Numbered from the stretch's first letter, positions 9,134 to 18,031 are shown. The stretch: 64,000 nucleotides of DNA from CAVZZG01 sp963779685 (GCA_963779685.1 CAVZZG010000003.1:2232001-2296000); one strand, 5' to 3'. Made by a program: numbers and translations. Notes: generated by a model not told the origin, from the letters alone.

Positions 9134-10092
9134 CGCAGCCTCCGGAACGTTCGCGGCGGGCCGGGCTCGACCGCCGCCGCTGCCGCGACGACCAGCTCGT
9201 GCAGATGCCCATCGACCGTCAGTGCGAGCTCGCCCGTCCGGTCGGCCGGCAGGCCGCCATACGCCTCGCGAACGCGCCCGCACAGCGTCGCGAGCGTCGC
9301 CGGGAGGTCGTCGAGCGCGGCCGCCGTCACGGCCGCGAACCGATCGCACGCCGCGAGGCTGGCGGCGAGGAACGCATCGCTGGCCGGGCCATCCATGACC
9401 GGCTCGTGGCCCGTGAGCAGCAGGCGCCGGTCGAGGTCTGCCAGTCGCGCGATCGTGGCCCGGTAGGCAGCCGGCGGGGCATACATGGGTGGAATGTACG
9501 GGTTACCGTCGCTGTCGGTGATGGCCCGGCCCATGACGGCGTCGGCCGCGATCAGCACGCCGTCCGCGGAGAGCCACGCCGCGGTGTGGCCGGGGCTGTG
9601 CCCCGGCGTCGCCAGGAGCGCGACGCGACGGCCACCGAGATCGACGACGGCGCCGTCGGCAGCCGGCTCGGGCGACGGGAACGCGGCGCCGAAGCGCGCC
9701 CGGGCCCGGGCGATCTGAGGCTCGCCGAACGGGACGTCGTCCTCGACGCTGAAGCGCGCGTACCGCTCGCGGATCGCCCGCTCCGGGTCGCCGATCAGCG
9801 GCACGTCGGCCCCGCCGGCCAGCAGGCGCGCACCGGGGTGGGCGGCGAGGATCTCGCCGGTTCCGGCCACGTGGTCGCCGTCGGGATGGGTCAGCAGCAC
9901 GACCGGTTCCAGTCCCAGCCGGTCGAGAAGCGGCAGGATCCCCACCGCCGGCGAGCCGGGCAGCCCCGTGTCGACGACCAGCGCACGGGTCCTTCCCGCC
10001 ACCACCACCTGGCGGATGATCCGCGGCCCGTCCGGCTGCTCGCAGGCGAAGACGCCATCGGCGACCTCCCTGGTGACGGGTCCGGCCGTCAC
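9130..10092 (-). CDS. Metallo-beta-lactamase-fold hydrolase
   Basis: 320 residues with a GTG start overlapping the preceding stop (GTGA at 10089-10092). The metal-binding motif is THPDGDH, a variant of HxHxDH with Asp at the second position. Further ligands lie in TPGHSPGHT, IAADAVMG and LTGHEP. The C-terminal helical extension (about residues 220-310) resembles that of glyoxalase II-like or lactonase-like members. Substrate unknown. Placed between the double esterase and the enolase-superfamily enzyme, it may open a lactone or thioester in the same pathway; that is inference. Confidence 0.82.
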   Translation of the reverse strand: MTAGPVTREVADGVFACEQPDGPRIIRQVVVAGRTRALVVDTGLPGSPAVGILPLLDRLGLEPVVLLTHPDGDHVAGTGEILAAHPGARLLAGGADVPLIGDPERAIRERYARFSVEDDVPFGEPQIARARARFGAAFPSPEPAADGAVVDLGGRRVALLATPGHSPGHTAAWLSADGVLIAADAVMGRAITDSDGNPYIPPMYAPPAAYRATIARLADLDRRLLLTGHEPVMDGPASDAFLAASLAACDRFAAVTAAALDDLPATLATLCGRVREAYGGLPADRTGELALTVDGHLHELVVAAAAAVEPGPPRTFRRLR

Positions 10093-11996
10093 GCCGCGAT
10101 CGCCTCCAGGAGCTCGCGGACGCCGTCGCCGGGAGGGCCCGCCAGGCGCACGAGATCGGCGATGTCGTAAGTCTCCAGGGCTCGGAACCCGAACACCATG
10201 GGCGTGATGCGCGGGCTCTCGCGGAGCAGCTCCTCCAGGCTGGACACGAACCCGGTCGCGGTCGCACCGGCGAGGTCGTCGTCCACGGCGCCGGCCAGCA
10301 GCGCCACGAGGCCGAACGCTTCCGAGCCGTGGGCGACGATCCGGCGCTTGTCGATCTGCTGGCCGGTGGAGTAGCGCTCCGACAGCAGCCGCACGCACGA
10401 GCGCAGGTCGTGGACCCGGTCGCTCAGCAGATCGCGGTCGAGCATCCACGAGCCGGTCGCGAGCTCGAACTCCGACGCGGCGCTCTCGCCGGTGCCGCGC
10501 AGGTCGGGCGCGAGCACCGCCCAGCCGAGCCGGCGCGCGACCGTGGCGGCCGATCCCGTCAGCGCAGCGCTCTTGCCACCCTCGTCGACGGTCACCAGCA
10601 CGCCCGGCGCCTCGTCGGCCCACGTCTCGGGCAGCACCAGGATCGCGTCCAGCACGATCCCGGACTCGACGTCGATCTCGATGCGCTGCGCGTACCCGCC
10701 CTCGGGCAGCGCGACGTGGTTCTGCACGCGCCCGTCGGCGCATGGCTCGCGCGGCGGGCCGAGCGTTCGCAGGACGTCGGCCCGCGACGGCGTCCGATTC
10801 GCGCGCAGGCTCACTGCGACCTCCCGGGCCAGCCCGGCCACGACCGGGTTCGTGTCGCAGTCGGCGGCGAAGGCCTCGCCGGGGAGCCGGGCGACGGGAC
10901 GGCCCTGGCTCTGCGGCGATCCCGCGCGGGCGACGTCGTGCGTCACCTCCCAGGCGTGGGCGAGCAGCGGGATCGGAGCCTCGGCCCCTGGCGTCGGCAG
11001 CTCGAGAAACACCGCCAGCGCGGCCACTGCCGCCGCCCGGGTGGCCGGATGCAGGCCGTGACCGCCGGAAACCTCGATCAGCCGAGGCGGCGCCGGCGCG
11101 CCGGCTGCCTCGTAGACCCGGCCCGCCTCGCGCACCACCGCGCGGGCACCCTCGATCGGGAACGGCCGGTCGTCGATGGCATGCACCACCGCCAGGCGCC
11201 GCGGCGCAGCCGCACCCACCACCACACCCATGCTCGCGACCGCCGCCAGGCGCGGGACCTGGTTGCAGAGGTCGGCCCAGCCGTCCCACCCCGTCCCCAG
11301 CGCGGCGTCGCGCAGCTGCGAGAGATGGGTGTTGAGGATGCAGCAGATGCAGGCGGCCGCGACCCGGTCGTCGACAACCGCGGTAAACGTTGATACGAAG
11401 CCGCCGCCGGAGGCGCCCGTGACGGCCAGCCGGCCGGCATCGACGTCGCCGCGGGCGGCCAGCACCCCCAAGGCGCCCTGCGTCTCGGCCACCATCACGC
11501 CCAGCGACGTGAAGCCCGCGAGCAGCGGCGCCAGCTGACCGTGCGTGTGCCAGCCGCGCCGGCGCTCGCCCTGGCCGATCGGGTCGTAGCAGAGCACCAC
11601 GGCTCCGGCGCGTGCGAGCATCGCGTTGAACCGCTGGAGGTCGGGCTCGAGCCGGGCGTTCTCCATCCAGTGCCCGGGGGCGTGGACGACGCCCGGATGC
11701 GGCCCGGCCGCCGCGGGGCGGTACACGTGTGCTGGCACCGGCAGGCCCGGCACGGCCTCGAGGGAGCCGACCTCGACGGTGTAGCCGTCGCCCGGCAGCT
11801 CGCGCACCGGCAGCCACGTCCCCGCTCCGGCCGGGATGCGATCGAGACCGAGGCACCACGCAACTCGCTCGCGCACCGCGGCGATGTCCACGTCGCCGCC
11901 GGGCCCCGACAGCTGGGCGGCCCGGGCGAGCAGGGCCGAGGGCACCATCCCGGCCCGCGGGGGCGCCCGGAGCAGCTCGGTGATCGACCGGCTCAC
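10089..11996 (-). CDS. Alpha/beta hydrolase with two tandem hydrolase domains
   Basis: 635 residues. The first domain (about 60-320) is an acetyl-xylan-esterase/dienelactone-type fold with nucleophile elbow GASGGGF and a late His in SGGHGLHPA. The second domain (about 400-635) repeats the fold, with a degenerate-looking AHGSEAFG elbow and APDLRGTGES oxyanion region. No signal peptide is visible. Probably a carboxylic-ester hydrolase acting on an imported substrate. Start overlaps the upstream permease stop (ATGA at 11993-11996). The duplicated architecture, with the second active site possibly non-catalytic, is a feature to note. Confidence 0.78.
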   Translation of the reverse strand: MSRSITELLRAPPRAGMVPSALLARAAQLSGPGGDVDIAAVRERVAWCLGLDRIPAGAGTWLPVRELPGDGYTVEVGSLEAVPGLPVPAHVYRPAAAGPHPGVVHAPGHWMENARLEPDLQRFNAMLARAGAVVLCYDPIGQGERRRGWHTHGQLAPLLAGFTSLGVMVAETQGALGVLAARGDVDAGRLAVTGASGGGFVSTFTAVVDDRVAAACICCILNTHLSQLRDAALGTGWDGWADLCNQVPRLAAVASMGVVVGAAAPRRLAVVHAIDDRPFPIEGARAVVREAGRVYEAAGAPAPPRLIEVSGGHGLHPATRAAAVAALAVFLELPTPGAEAPIPLLAHAWEVTHDVARAGSPQSQGRPVARLPGEAFAADCDTNPVVAGLAREVAVSLRANRTPSRADVLRTLGPPREPCADGRVQNHVALPEGGYAQRIEIDVESGIVLDAILVLPETWADEAPGVLVTVDEGGKSAALTGSAATVARRLGWAVLAPDLRGTGESAASEFELATGSWMLDRDLLSDRVHDLRSCVRLLSERYSTGQQIDKRRIVAHGSEAFGLVALLAGAVDDDLAGATATGFVSSLEELLRESPRITPMVFGFRALETYDIADLVRLAGPPGDGVRELLEAIAA

Positions 11997-12829
11997 TTGC
12001 CGAAGCCGGCGGTCAGGCCGCGGATGAAGAAGCGCTGGCCGACCAGGTACAGGAGCAGCATCGGGATCGTCGCGATCAGCGCGCCGGTCATGACCAGCGG
12101 CTGGTTCGGCAGGAACCGGCCCTGGAAGAAGGTCAGCCCGGCGGTCAGCGTGCGCGCGTTGTTGTCCTGCAGGAAGACGAGCGCGATCAGCAGCTCGTTC
12201 CAGACCCAGACCGCATTCACCACCACGATCGTGACGATCGCCGGCGCCGACAGCGGGGCGATGACGCTGTAGAGCGTCCGGAACTGACCGGCGCCGTCGA
12301 TCCTGGCCGCCTCCTCCAGGCTGCGCGGGATGGTCGCGAAGAAGTTCACCAGCAGGTAGATCGAGAACGGGATCAGGAGCCCGACGTAGATGATCACCAC
12401 CGCCAGGCGCGAGTTGACCAGCCCGAGGTTGACGAAGAAGATGAACAGCGGCACCACCAGCACGACCGGCGGCACCACCATTAGCACGATGTTCAGGCCG
12501 ATGAACGGCAGCCGGCCGGGGAACCGGAATCGCGCCAGCGGGTAGGCGGCCAGAGCCGAGACGATGGCCGCCACGACCACGCTCGCAATGGTGATGGCGA
12601 CGCTGTTGGCGACCCAGCGCAAAAGGGCGCCGTCCTGGAACGCGTCGTGGAAGTTCTGGAGCGTCGGGTGCCGCGGCGGCAGGAACTGGTTGGCCGCGTA
12701 CTCCTTGCGGGTCTTCAACGACGTGATCGCGATGAAGTACACCGGAAAGACCGTCAGCACCGCCATCGCGGCCATCGCGGCCTTCGCGGCCGCCCAGCCG
12801 ACGCCGGCGGTATCGCCCTGACTACTCAA
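11993..12829 (-). CDS. Carbohydrate ABC transporter permease (MalG-type)
   Basis: 278 residues, six predicted membrane segments. The first is AAMAAMAVLTVFPVYFIAIT; the EAA loop is EEAARIDGAGQFRTLYSVIAP. The ITSLKTRKEY periplasmic start is typical of sugar-type (CUT1) inner-membrane permeases. It overlaps its partner permease by 8 bp, and the binding lipoprotein is four genes upstream in the same operon. No ATPase is encoded in the operon, so a shared MsmX/UgpC-like ATPase elsewhere is likely, as is common for CUT1 systems. Confidence 0.9.
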   Translation of the reverse strand: MSSQGDTAGVGWAAAKAAMAAMAVLTVFPVYFIAITSLKTRKEYAANQFLPPRHPTLQNFHDAFQDGALLRWVANSVAITIASVVVAAIVSALAAYPLARFRFPGRLPFIGLNIVLMVVPPVVLVVPLFIFFVNLGLVNSRLAVVIIYVGLLIPFSIYLLVNFFATIPRSLEEAARIDGAGQFRTLYSVIAPLSAPAIVTIVVVNAVWVWNELLIALVFLQDNNARTLTAGLTFFQGRFLPNQPLVMTGALIATIPMLLLYLVGQRFFIRGLTAGFGK

Positions 12830-13748
12830 GGTTCACCTCCACCGACGTGCGGCGCACCTGGATCGCGATCAGCACCGTCGTGGCCGCGAGCAGGAGGATC
12901 GCGGCGGCGGCCGCGAAGCTGGGTGCGCGGAAGGTGAAGGCGTTGTCGAAGACGTAGAACTCGAGCACGTAGCTGGCGAAGTTCGGGCCGCCCTTGGTGG
13001 TCGAGTACACGTAGGCGAAGACCCAGGAGAGCATGTTGATCAGCTCGAGGGTGACGAACGCCGTCAGCACGCTTCGCATCTGCGGGATCGATACCTTGAG
13101 GCGCAGCTGCCACCACGTGCAGCCGTCGATGCGGGCCGCCTGGTGGACCTCCTCGGGCAGGGACAGCAGGCGCGCGAGGAACAGGATCACGCCGAACCCC
13201 AGCTCGTGGTAGATGATGATCGTGGCGATGCCGGGCAGAACCCAGGTCGGATCGCCGAGCCAGTCCTGGGCGAGGAAGCCGAGGCCGAAGGCGCGGAACG
13301 TCTGGTTGACGGCGCCGTTCAGGCTCAGCAGGTAGACGAACGTCGTGCCGAGCACCGGGATGGCGAGCATGTAGGGCAGGAACACCACCGTCCGGTACAC
13401 GCGCCAGCCGCGGATGGCCTCGTTCAGCACCAGCGCGATCGCCAGGGCGAGGATCGTCACGACCGGCACGGACAGCAGCAGCAGCAGGTTGTGCTTGACG
13501 GCCTCGCGGAAGATGGGGTCGTCGATCACGAACCGGTATGCCGTGAGCGTGGCAGCGCCCTCGTCGCCGTTGTCGCCCGAGTGCACGGAGATGTACCCCA
13601 GCCGGCCGAGCGAGTAGAGGAAGACGACGGTCAGGAACGCCAGCGCAGGGAGGATCATCAGGTACGAGACCAGCAGCGAGTGGCCGCGCCCGCCCCGGCG
13701 GCGCCGGCGGCGGGGCGGCGGAGCCTCGATCGCGCCCGTCGTGGCCAC
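12822..13748 (-). CDS. Carbohydrate ABC transporter permease (MalF-type)
   Basis: 308 residues. A basic N-terminal stretch (PPPRRRRRRGG) precedes the first membrane span LVSYLMILPALAFLTVVFLY. The EAA loop reads HQAARIDGCTWWQLRLKVSIP and the late WVFAYVYSTTKGGP motif is usual for MalF/UgpA. It forms the heterodimeric channel with the next gene. Located 8 bp after the acetamidase-like gene. ATG start with the basic cytoplasmic tail fits the positive-inside rule. Confidence 0.9.
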   Translation of the reverse strand: MATTGAIEAPPPRRRRRRGGRGHSLLVSYLMILPALAFLTVVFLYSLGRLGYISVHSGDNGDEGAATLTAYRFVIDDPIFREAVKHNLLLLLSVPVVTILALAIALVLNEAIRGWRVYRTVVFLPYMLAIPVLGTTFVYLLSLNGAVNQTFRAFGLGFLAQDWLGDPTWVLPGIATIIIYHELGFGVILFLARLLSLPEEVHQAARIDGCTWWQLRLKVSIPQMRSVLTAFVTLELINMLSWVFAYVYSTTKGGPNFASYVLEFYVFDNAFTFRAPSFAAAAAILLLAATTVLIAIQVRRTSVEVNLE

Positions 13749-13756
13749 AGCGGCGC

Positions 13757-14662
13757 CTACGATCCGCGCACGTACGGGGCGAGGACGGCGCGCGGGATGG
13801 TGCAGTACGCCGTGTAGAAGTCGTTGGACACCTGGCAGATGCCGGTCGGAGCCACCATCCCCATCAGCAGTGCGGCCTTCGTCCGCGACAGGGCGTAGTC
13901 ATCCGTGATCCAGTCGAGGAGCTCGCGGAACGCCTGCCGCGCACTCCATTCGAACGGGGTGCCCGAGACGATGGTCGTCAGCCGCTCCGTCGTCTCCATG
14001 CGCGGCCAGTGCATGGACGCCGGCCGGGGGCGCGGCTCGGCGCTGGCCGTGATCACGGCCGCGACCTCCGGCGGTGCGACGATCTCGGCGTCGCTCATCA
14101 AGGCCTTGCAGTCGCCGAAGTAGAGCCCGGCGCCCGGCTGGAAGACGGGGAGGAGCAGGGTCGCGCCGGCGCACAGGTCGCGGCAGTCGAGGTTGCCGCC
14201 GTAGCGCCCCTGGTACCTGGCATGGACGCCGGCCGCCTCGGGCGCGACCGCGAGGCAGCCGACCATGGGATTGGCCGGCAGCTGGGTGTGCTCGTCGAAC
14301 ATCACCCGGCCGTCGCGGACCTCGAACAGCTCGACGCCGGTCTCGGACTCCCACCAGAGCAGCGGATCGTCGTCGTCGTAGGGCCCGTACACCGAGACGC
14401 CCAGCCCCACCACCTCGACCTCGTGGATCGTGATCGCGACCGCGCCGCCCGGGACGGCACCGGCGACCGCGATCGGCCCGGTGACGGCCCACTTCCGCAG
14501 CGTCGCCGCGGCGTGCGTCTCGTGGGTGAAGTCGGCCGGCTCCTTGAAGTACCCGTACCAGCCCTCGATCGCCTCGACCTGAAACACCTCGCCCGCCTCG
14601 ACCGTGCCGATCGGAGCGTGATCGGCGCTGTACGAGAACTGGTGTTCCGCGAACCGCTGCAC
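13757..14662 (-). CDS. Acetamidase/formamidase family protein
   Basis: 301 residues with a GTG start. Motifs of the FmdA_AmdA family are visible: PIAVAGAVPGGAVAITIHEV near residue 70, GRYGGNLDCRDL in the middle and GLYFGDCKALMSDAE with the conserved His/Asp/Cys-rich zinc-binding core nearby. The family hydrolyses short amides to ammonia and a carboxylate, cytoplasmically. The upstream PLP-enzyme stop is only 5 bp before this GTG; a longer start would overlap it. In this sugar-transport operon it may deformylate or deacetylate an imported amide. Slightly shorter than many family members. Confidence 0.82.
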   Translation of the reverse strand: MQRFAEHQFSYSADHAPIGTVEAGEVFQVEAIEGWYGYFKEPADFTHETHAAATLRKWAVTGPIAVAGAVPGGAVAITIHEVEVVGLGVSVYGPYDDDDPLLWWESETGVELFEVRDGRVMFDEHTQLPANPMVGCLAVAPEAAGVHARYQGRYGGNLDCRDLCAGATLLLPVFQPGAGLYFGDCKALMSDAEIVAPPEVAAVITASAEPRPRPASMHWPRMETTERLTTIVSGTPFEWSARQAFRELLDWITDDYALSRTKAALLMGMVAPTGICQVSNDFYTAYCTIPRAVLAPYVRGS

Positions 14663-14667
14663 TGCGC

Positions 14668-15807
14668 CTACCGGATCAGCCCGCGACCGGCGACCGGCAT
14701 CACGCGCTCGGCAACGCCGTTGCGGACGCCGAGGAGCGCGTCGTGGAGGTTCACGCACCCACAGGCGTGGTTCGGAATGAGCTGGAGGCGGTCGCCCACC
14801 TGCGGCCGGACGTCCAGGGCCGACACGTCGACGTAGCCGTGCTCCTCGTTGAGGTCGTGCAGACGGGCGCCCGGCCAGCCCACGACGTGCCCGTGCAGGC
14901 CATCGGGCGCGGAGTCGGACGTCAGCGTCTTCGAGCCGCAGTCGACGATCACCTGGCCGGGCACCGCGTCGGAGATGACGGTCACCTCGATGAAGAGCGC
15001 TCCCGCCTCGACGCCGCCGGCGGCGTCGTCTGCCGGGTCGTTGCAGTCGTGGAGCGCGTAGGTGCCCGAGCGCAGCTCGGTCACGCACGTCGTGTGGGTC
15101 AGGTAGCGCGTCGGAGTAGACCCGCCGGAGATGCGCGAGCAGTCGATGCCGGCGCCGAGGAACGCGTCCCGGGTGGCGCGCAGCATCGCGTCCACGGCGG
15201 CGACCGACTCGCCGACCGTCTCCGGGTCGTCGCGACAGTGGCCCGGGTAGCAGCTGATGCCCGCAACCTGGACCGCCGGGAGCCGCGACAGTCCCTGCGC
15301 CACCGCCAGGGCGCCGGCCGGCGTGGTCTGGCCCGTCCGGTGGAGGCCGACGTCGAGCTCGACCAGGAGCGACGCCCGGGCGCCATGCCGGGCCAGGGCC
15401 GCCGACAGACCCTCAGCGGCCGAGACGCTGTCCACGGCCATGGTGAGGTCGACGCCGCCGGCCGCGATCTGCGCCAGACGCTCGCACTTGTCGGTGCCGT
15501 AGGCGGGGTAGTGCTGGAGGATGCGCGGCACGCCCGCCTCGGCGAAGACCTGCGCCTCGCCCGTCTTCGCGACGGTCAGGCCCCCGGCTCCCAGCTCGAG
15601 CTGCCGCAGGCCGATCTCGACGGTCTTGTGCGTCTTGGTGTGCGGCCAGAGCGCGATGCCGTGCGCCGTGGCGTAGTCCTGCAGGCGGCGCAGGTTGGCG
15701 TCGAGACGGTCGAGCTCGAGGACGGCGACGGGTGTCTCGACCTGGTCGAGGGTGCGCCCGACCTGGGCCTCCAGCAATCGCGTCGTCCGCTCGGAAGCGC
15801 TCAGCAT
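14668..15807 (-). CDS. D-threonine aldolase/D-serine dehydratase-like PLP enzyme (fold type III)
   Basis: 379 residues. Alanine-racemase-type barrel: the PLP lysine lies in PHTKTHKT near residue 50, ISGGSTPT binds the phosphate, and PNHACGCVNLHD near the end holds the His-x-Cys zinc pair known from eukaryotic D-serine dehydratase and DTA. These enzymes cleave beta-hydroxy-D-amino acids to glycine plus aldehyde or dehydrate them. The ATG at 15807 shares one base with the preceding SDR stop; a GTG three bases upstream is an alternative. A D-hydroxy-amino-acid step in a sugar-type operon is unusual. Confidence 0.85.
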   Translation of the reverse strand: MLSASERTTRLLEAQVGRTLDQVETPVAVLELDRLDANLRRLQDYATAHGIALWPHTKTHKTVEIGLRQLELGAGGLTVAKTGEAQVFAEAGVPRILQHYPAYGTDKCERLAQIAAGGVDLTMAVDSVSAAEGLSAALARHGARASLLVELDVGLHRTGQTTPAGALAVAQGLSRLPAVQVAGISCYPGHCRDDPETVGESVAAVDAMLRATRDAFLGAGIDCSRISGGSTPTRYLTHTTCVTELRSGTYALHDCNDPADDAAGGVEAGALFIEVTVISDAVPGQVIVDCGSKTLTSDSAPDGLHGHVVGWPGARLHDLNEEHGYVDVSALDVRPQVGDRLQLIPNHACGCVNLHDALLGVRNGVAERVMPVAGRGLIR

Positions 15808-16589
15808 CACCCGGCCCCCAGATCTGCCACGTCGGTGCCCTCCGGCAGGATCTGCCCGCCGTCGATGATCAGCGTCTGCCCGGTGATGTAGCCGGCCTCG
15901 GGCGACGCGAGGAACCGCACCGCCCAGCCGACGTCCTCCGGCTCGGCCAGACGGCCCATCGGGATGCTGGCGAGCATCCCGCGCTTGTGCTCGGCATCGA
16001 GGCCCTCGAAGCCCGGCGTGCGGACATTGCCGGGCTGGACCGCGTTGACGGTGATGCCGGCCGACACCACGTCGAGGGCGGCCGACCGCATGAACCCGAG
16101 CATCGCGGCCTTGGACGCGCCGTAGGCCCCGTACCCGGGCTGTCCGGTGACGGGGCCGGTGATCGACGAGGTGAGGACGATCCGGCCGTACCGGCGCGCG
16201 ATCATCGGCGGCAGGCACGCCCGCACCGAACGCAGGGCACCCTTGACGTTGATGTCCATGATGCGGTCCCAGACGGACTCGTCGGCATCGTGGAGCTCGA
16301 CCCGCGGGTAGATGCCGGCGTTGGCCGCCAGGATGTCGATGCGTCCGAGGTCGGCCAGCACCGCAGCCGCCATGGCATCCACCGAGCCGCGGCTGGTGAC
16401 GTCGACCGTGATGGCCCGCGCGTCCCAGCCTCCGGCCCGGATCTCGGCCGCCGCCGCCTCGGCGCCGCCGGAATCGAGATCGGCGAGCACCACCCGCGCG
16501 CCCTCGCGTGCGAGCACGGCGGCGATCCCCTTGCCGATTCCATTCGCGGCGCCGGTGACGACGGCGACCTGATCATCGAGCTGCTGCAA
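15807..16589 (-). CDS. Short-chain dehydrogenase/reductase (FabG-like)
   Basis: 260 residues. Nucleotide site VVTGAANGIGKGIA, NAG motif as AANAGIY, catalytic Ser in LTSSITG and YGAYGASKAAM with Tyr and Lys; C-terminal GQTLIIDGGQ. DLDSGGAEAA after beta-2 has Asp, suggesting NAD. Second gene of the operon, 3 bp after the binding-protein stop. Likely oxidises a hydroxyl of the imported substrate. One of several SDRs in the window; the specific substrate cannot be read from sequence. Confidence 0.87.
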   Translation of the reverse strand: MQQLDDQVAVVTGAANGIGKGIAAVLAREGARVVLADLDSGGAEAAAAEIRAGGWDARAITVDVTSRGSVDAMAAAVLADLGRIDILAANAGIYPRVELHDADESVWDRIMDINVKGALRSVRACLPPMIARRYGRIVLTSSITGPVTGQPGYGAYGASKAAMLGFMRSAALDVVSAGITVNAVQPGNVRTPGFEGLDAEHKRGMLASIPMGRLAEPEDVGWAVRFLASPEAGYITGQTLIIDGGQILPEGTDVADLGAG

Positions 16590-16592
16590 GGG

Positions 16593-17957
16593 CTACGACC
16601 CCGGGTGGAAGTTCGACCAGTTCTTGACCTCGTCCGGCTTCTGCGCCCGCCACTGTGCGGCTGCCCGCTCGCGGATCTGGGCCGCCCTGGTGGCGTCGCC
16701 CTGGCCGTTCACGACCAGCTGCTGGGCCGGCGCGTTGCCGTTCAGGTCGACCTGCGGCGGGAAGAAGTTCTGCAACCAGATCTGCGGCCCGGTGGTGTTG
16801 AGGGCGTAGAGCTGCTTGTCGAGCGGGTCGGTGATCTTGGTGGTGTCGAAGCGGTCGTCGGCGGGCGGCGTGCCGGTGGCGGTGAACCACGCGTTCATGA
16901 CGTCCGCGTTGTGGAGGTACACCAGGAAGTCGGCCGCCTCCTTCTGGTGCTTCGACCACGAGGTGACGAAGTACGACGTCGACTGGGTCGCGTTGTAGTC
17001 GTTCGCCAGCGGGCCGTTCGACCAGTTCGGCCACTTGGCCACCACGATCTTGTCCTCGCCGAGGTCCTTCGCGAACGCGCGCACGCCGCCGTCGGTGGCG
17101 AGCGTCATCGCTGCCTTGCCCGTATCGAACTGCTGCTGGCCCGTCGCAAGCGGCACCGAGGCGACGTCGTCGTTGAAGCACTTGGCCTGCGCCATCTGCT
17201 GCAGCGCGCCGCCGAAGCCCGCGAACTCGGGATCGGTGTACTTCTTGTTGCCGACCGACGCCTGCACGACGTCGTCCAGGGAGTTCAGGCTCTGCAGCAT
17301 CAGCTGCGTCGTCCAGTAGGTGTCGTTGCCGAAGGCGAAAGGCGTGATGTTCTTGGCCCGCAGACGCTTGCAGGCACTGATCAGGTCCGACCACGACGTC
17401 AGCGGCGGGGTGATCCCGGCCTGCGTCATGAGGTCCTTGTTGTACACCCACGGGATCCCGATCAGGTAGACCGGCATCGCCCAGAGCTTGCCGCCGTCGG
17501 TGTTCTCCGAGGTGTTCAGCCAGTGCTTGATCTCGTCTGCCGGGACGAGATCGGAGATCGGCGTGATCGCGCCGCCCCAGGCCTGGGTCAGCACGGGGCC
17601 CGTGGCCCACTGCGCGGCGATGTCCGGGCCCGACTTGGCAGCCGCAGCCGCCTGGAAGGTGGCGATGAAGGTCGCGGTCGCCTGCGGCACGACCTTGATG
17701 GTGATACCGGGATGCGTCGCCTCGTAGCCCTTGGCGGTCGCGTTGATCCAGTCGTTGGCGCCGGGCGCGTCGTCGTTGCCCCAGTACCAGAACGTGAGAT
17801 CGGCGTTACCGGTCGCAGCAGCGCTGCTCGCGGCGCTGCTTGCGCTGCTCGAGCTGCTCGACGACGACGAGCCGCCACACGCCGCGAGCACGAGTGCGGC
17901 CACCACCAGGAAGGCCGCTCCTGCGCGGACCCCGAACCGCCGACGAACACCTCTCAT
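16593..17957 (-). CDS. Extracellular solute-binding lipoprotein (sugar ABC transporter)
   Basis: 454 residues. A type II signal peptide (MRGVRRR, hydrophobic core, lipobox LAAC with Cys27) is followed by GGSSSSSSSSS and an Ala/Ser-rich linker. The mature part begins ADLTFWYWGN, as in family 1 sugar-binding proteins. GGAGG lies 7 nt before the ATG (about 17965-17969). It is the first gene of the ten-gene minus operon and would deliver substrate to the permeases at 11993-13748. The upstream gap contains two perfect palindromes, so a local regulator may act here. Ligand unknown. Confidence 0.9.
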   Translation of the reverse strand: MRGVRRRFGVRAGAAFLVVAALVLAACGGSSSSSSSSSASSAASSAAATGNADLTFWYWGNDDAPGANDWINATAKGYEATHPGITIKVVPQATATFIATFQAAAAAKSGPDIAAQWATGPVLTQAWGGAITPISDLVPADEIKHWLNTSENTDGGKLWAMPVYLIGIPWVYNKDLMTQAGITPPLTSWSDLISACKRLRAKNITPFAFGNDTYWTTQLMLQSLNSLDDVVQASVGNKKYTDPEFAGFGGALQQMAQAKCFNDDVASVPLATGQQQFDTGKAAMTLATDGGVRAFAKDLGEDKIVVAKWPNWSNGPLANDYNATQSTSYFVTSWSKHQKEAADFLVYLHNADVMNAWFTATGTPPADDRFDTTKITDPLDKQLYALNTTGPQIWLQNFFPPQVDLNGNAPAQQLVVNGQGDATRAAQIRERAAAQWRAQKPDEVKNWSNFHPGS

Positions 17958-17983
17958 GACGAATCCTCCTCGAACGCTTCCGC

Positions 17984-18000
17984 CTTCATCGACGATGAAG
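17984..18000. promoter_or_regulatory. Palindromic putative operator CTTCATCG-A-CGATGAAG
   Basis: A perfect 8+1+8 inverted repeat in the 74-bp divergent gap between the lipoprotein operon (minus) and the SDR/enolase pair (plus). It is 27 bp upstream of the lipoprotein start codon. The size and symmetry suit a GntR- or LacI-type dimer site, but no such regulator gene is in the window. Function is inferred from position only. Confidence 0.45.
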
Positions 18001-18013
18001 CCGGCCTCGGGGC

Positions 18014-18027
18014 CGATGCTAGCATCG
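18014..18027. promoter_or_regulatory. Palindromic putative operator CGATGCTAGCATCG
   Basis: A perfect 14-bp palindrome ending five bases before the GTG of the SDR at 18032, and 14 bp from the first palindrome. Both share the core CGATG/CATCG. It would overlap the ribosome-binding or promoter region of the plus-strand pair, so occupancy could repress it. Alternatively it contains a -10-like TAGCAT. Assigned by symmetry and position only. Confidence 0.4.
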
Positions 18028-18031
18028 CACC

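Noticed and set aside
17820..17900. Ser-rich stretches as slippage artefacts
   Set aside because: They occur at the same position after the lipobox in two unrelated lipoproteins and keep the frame.
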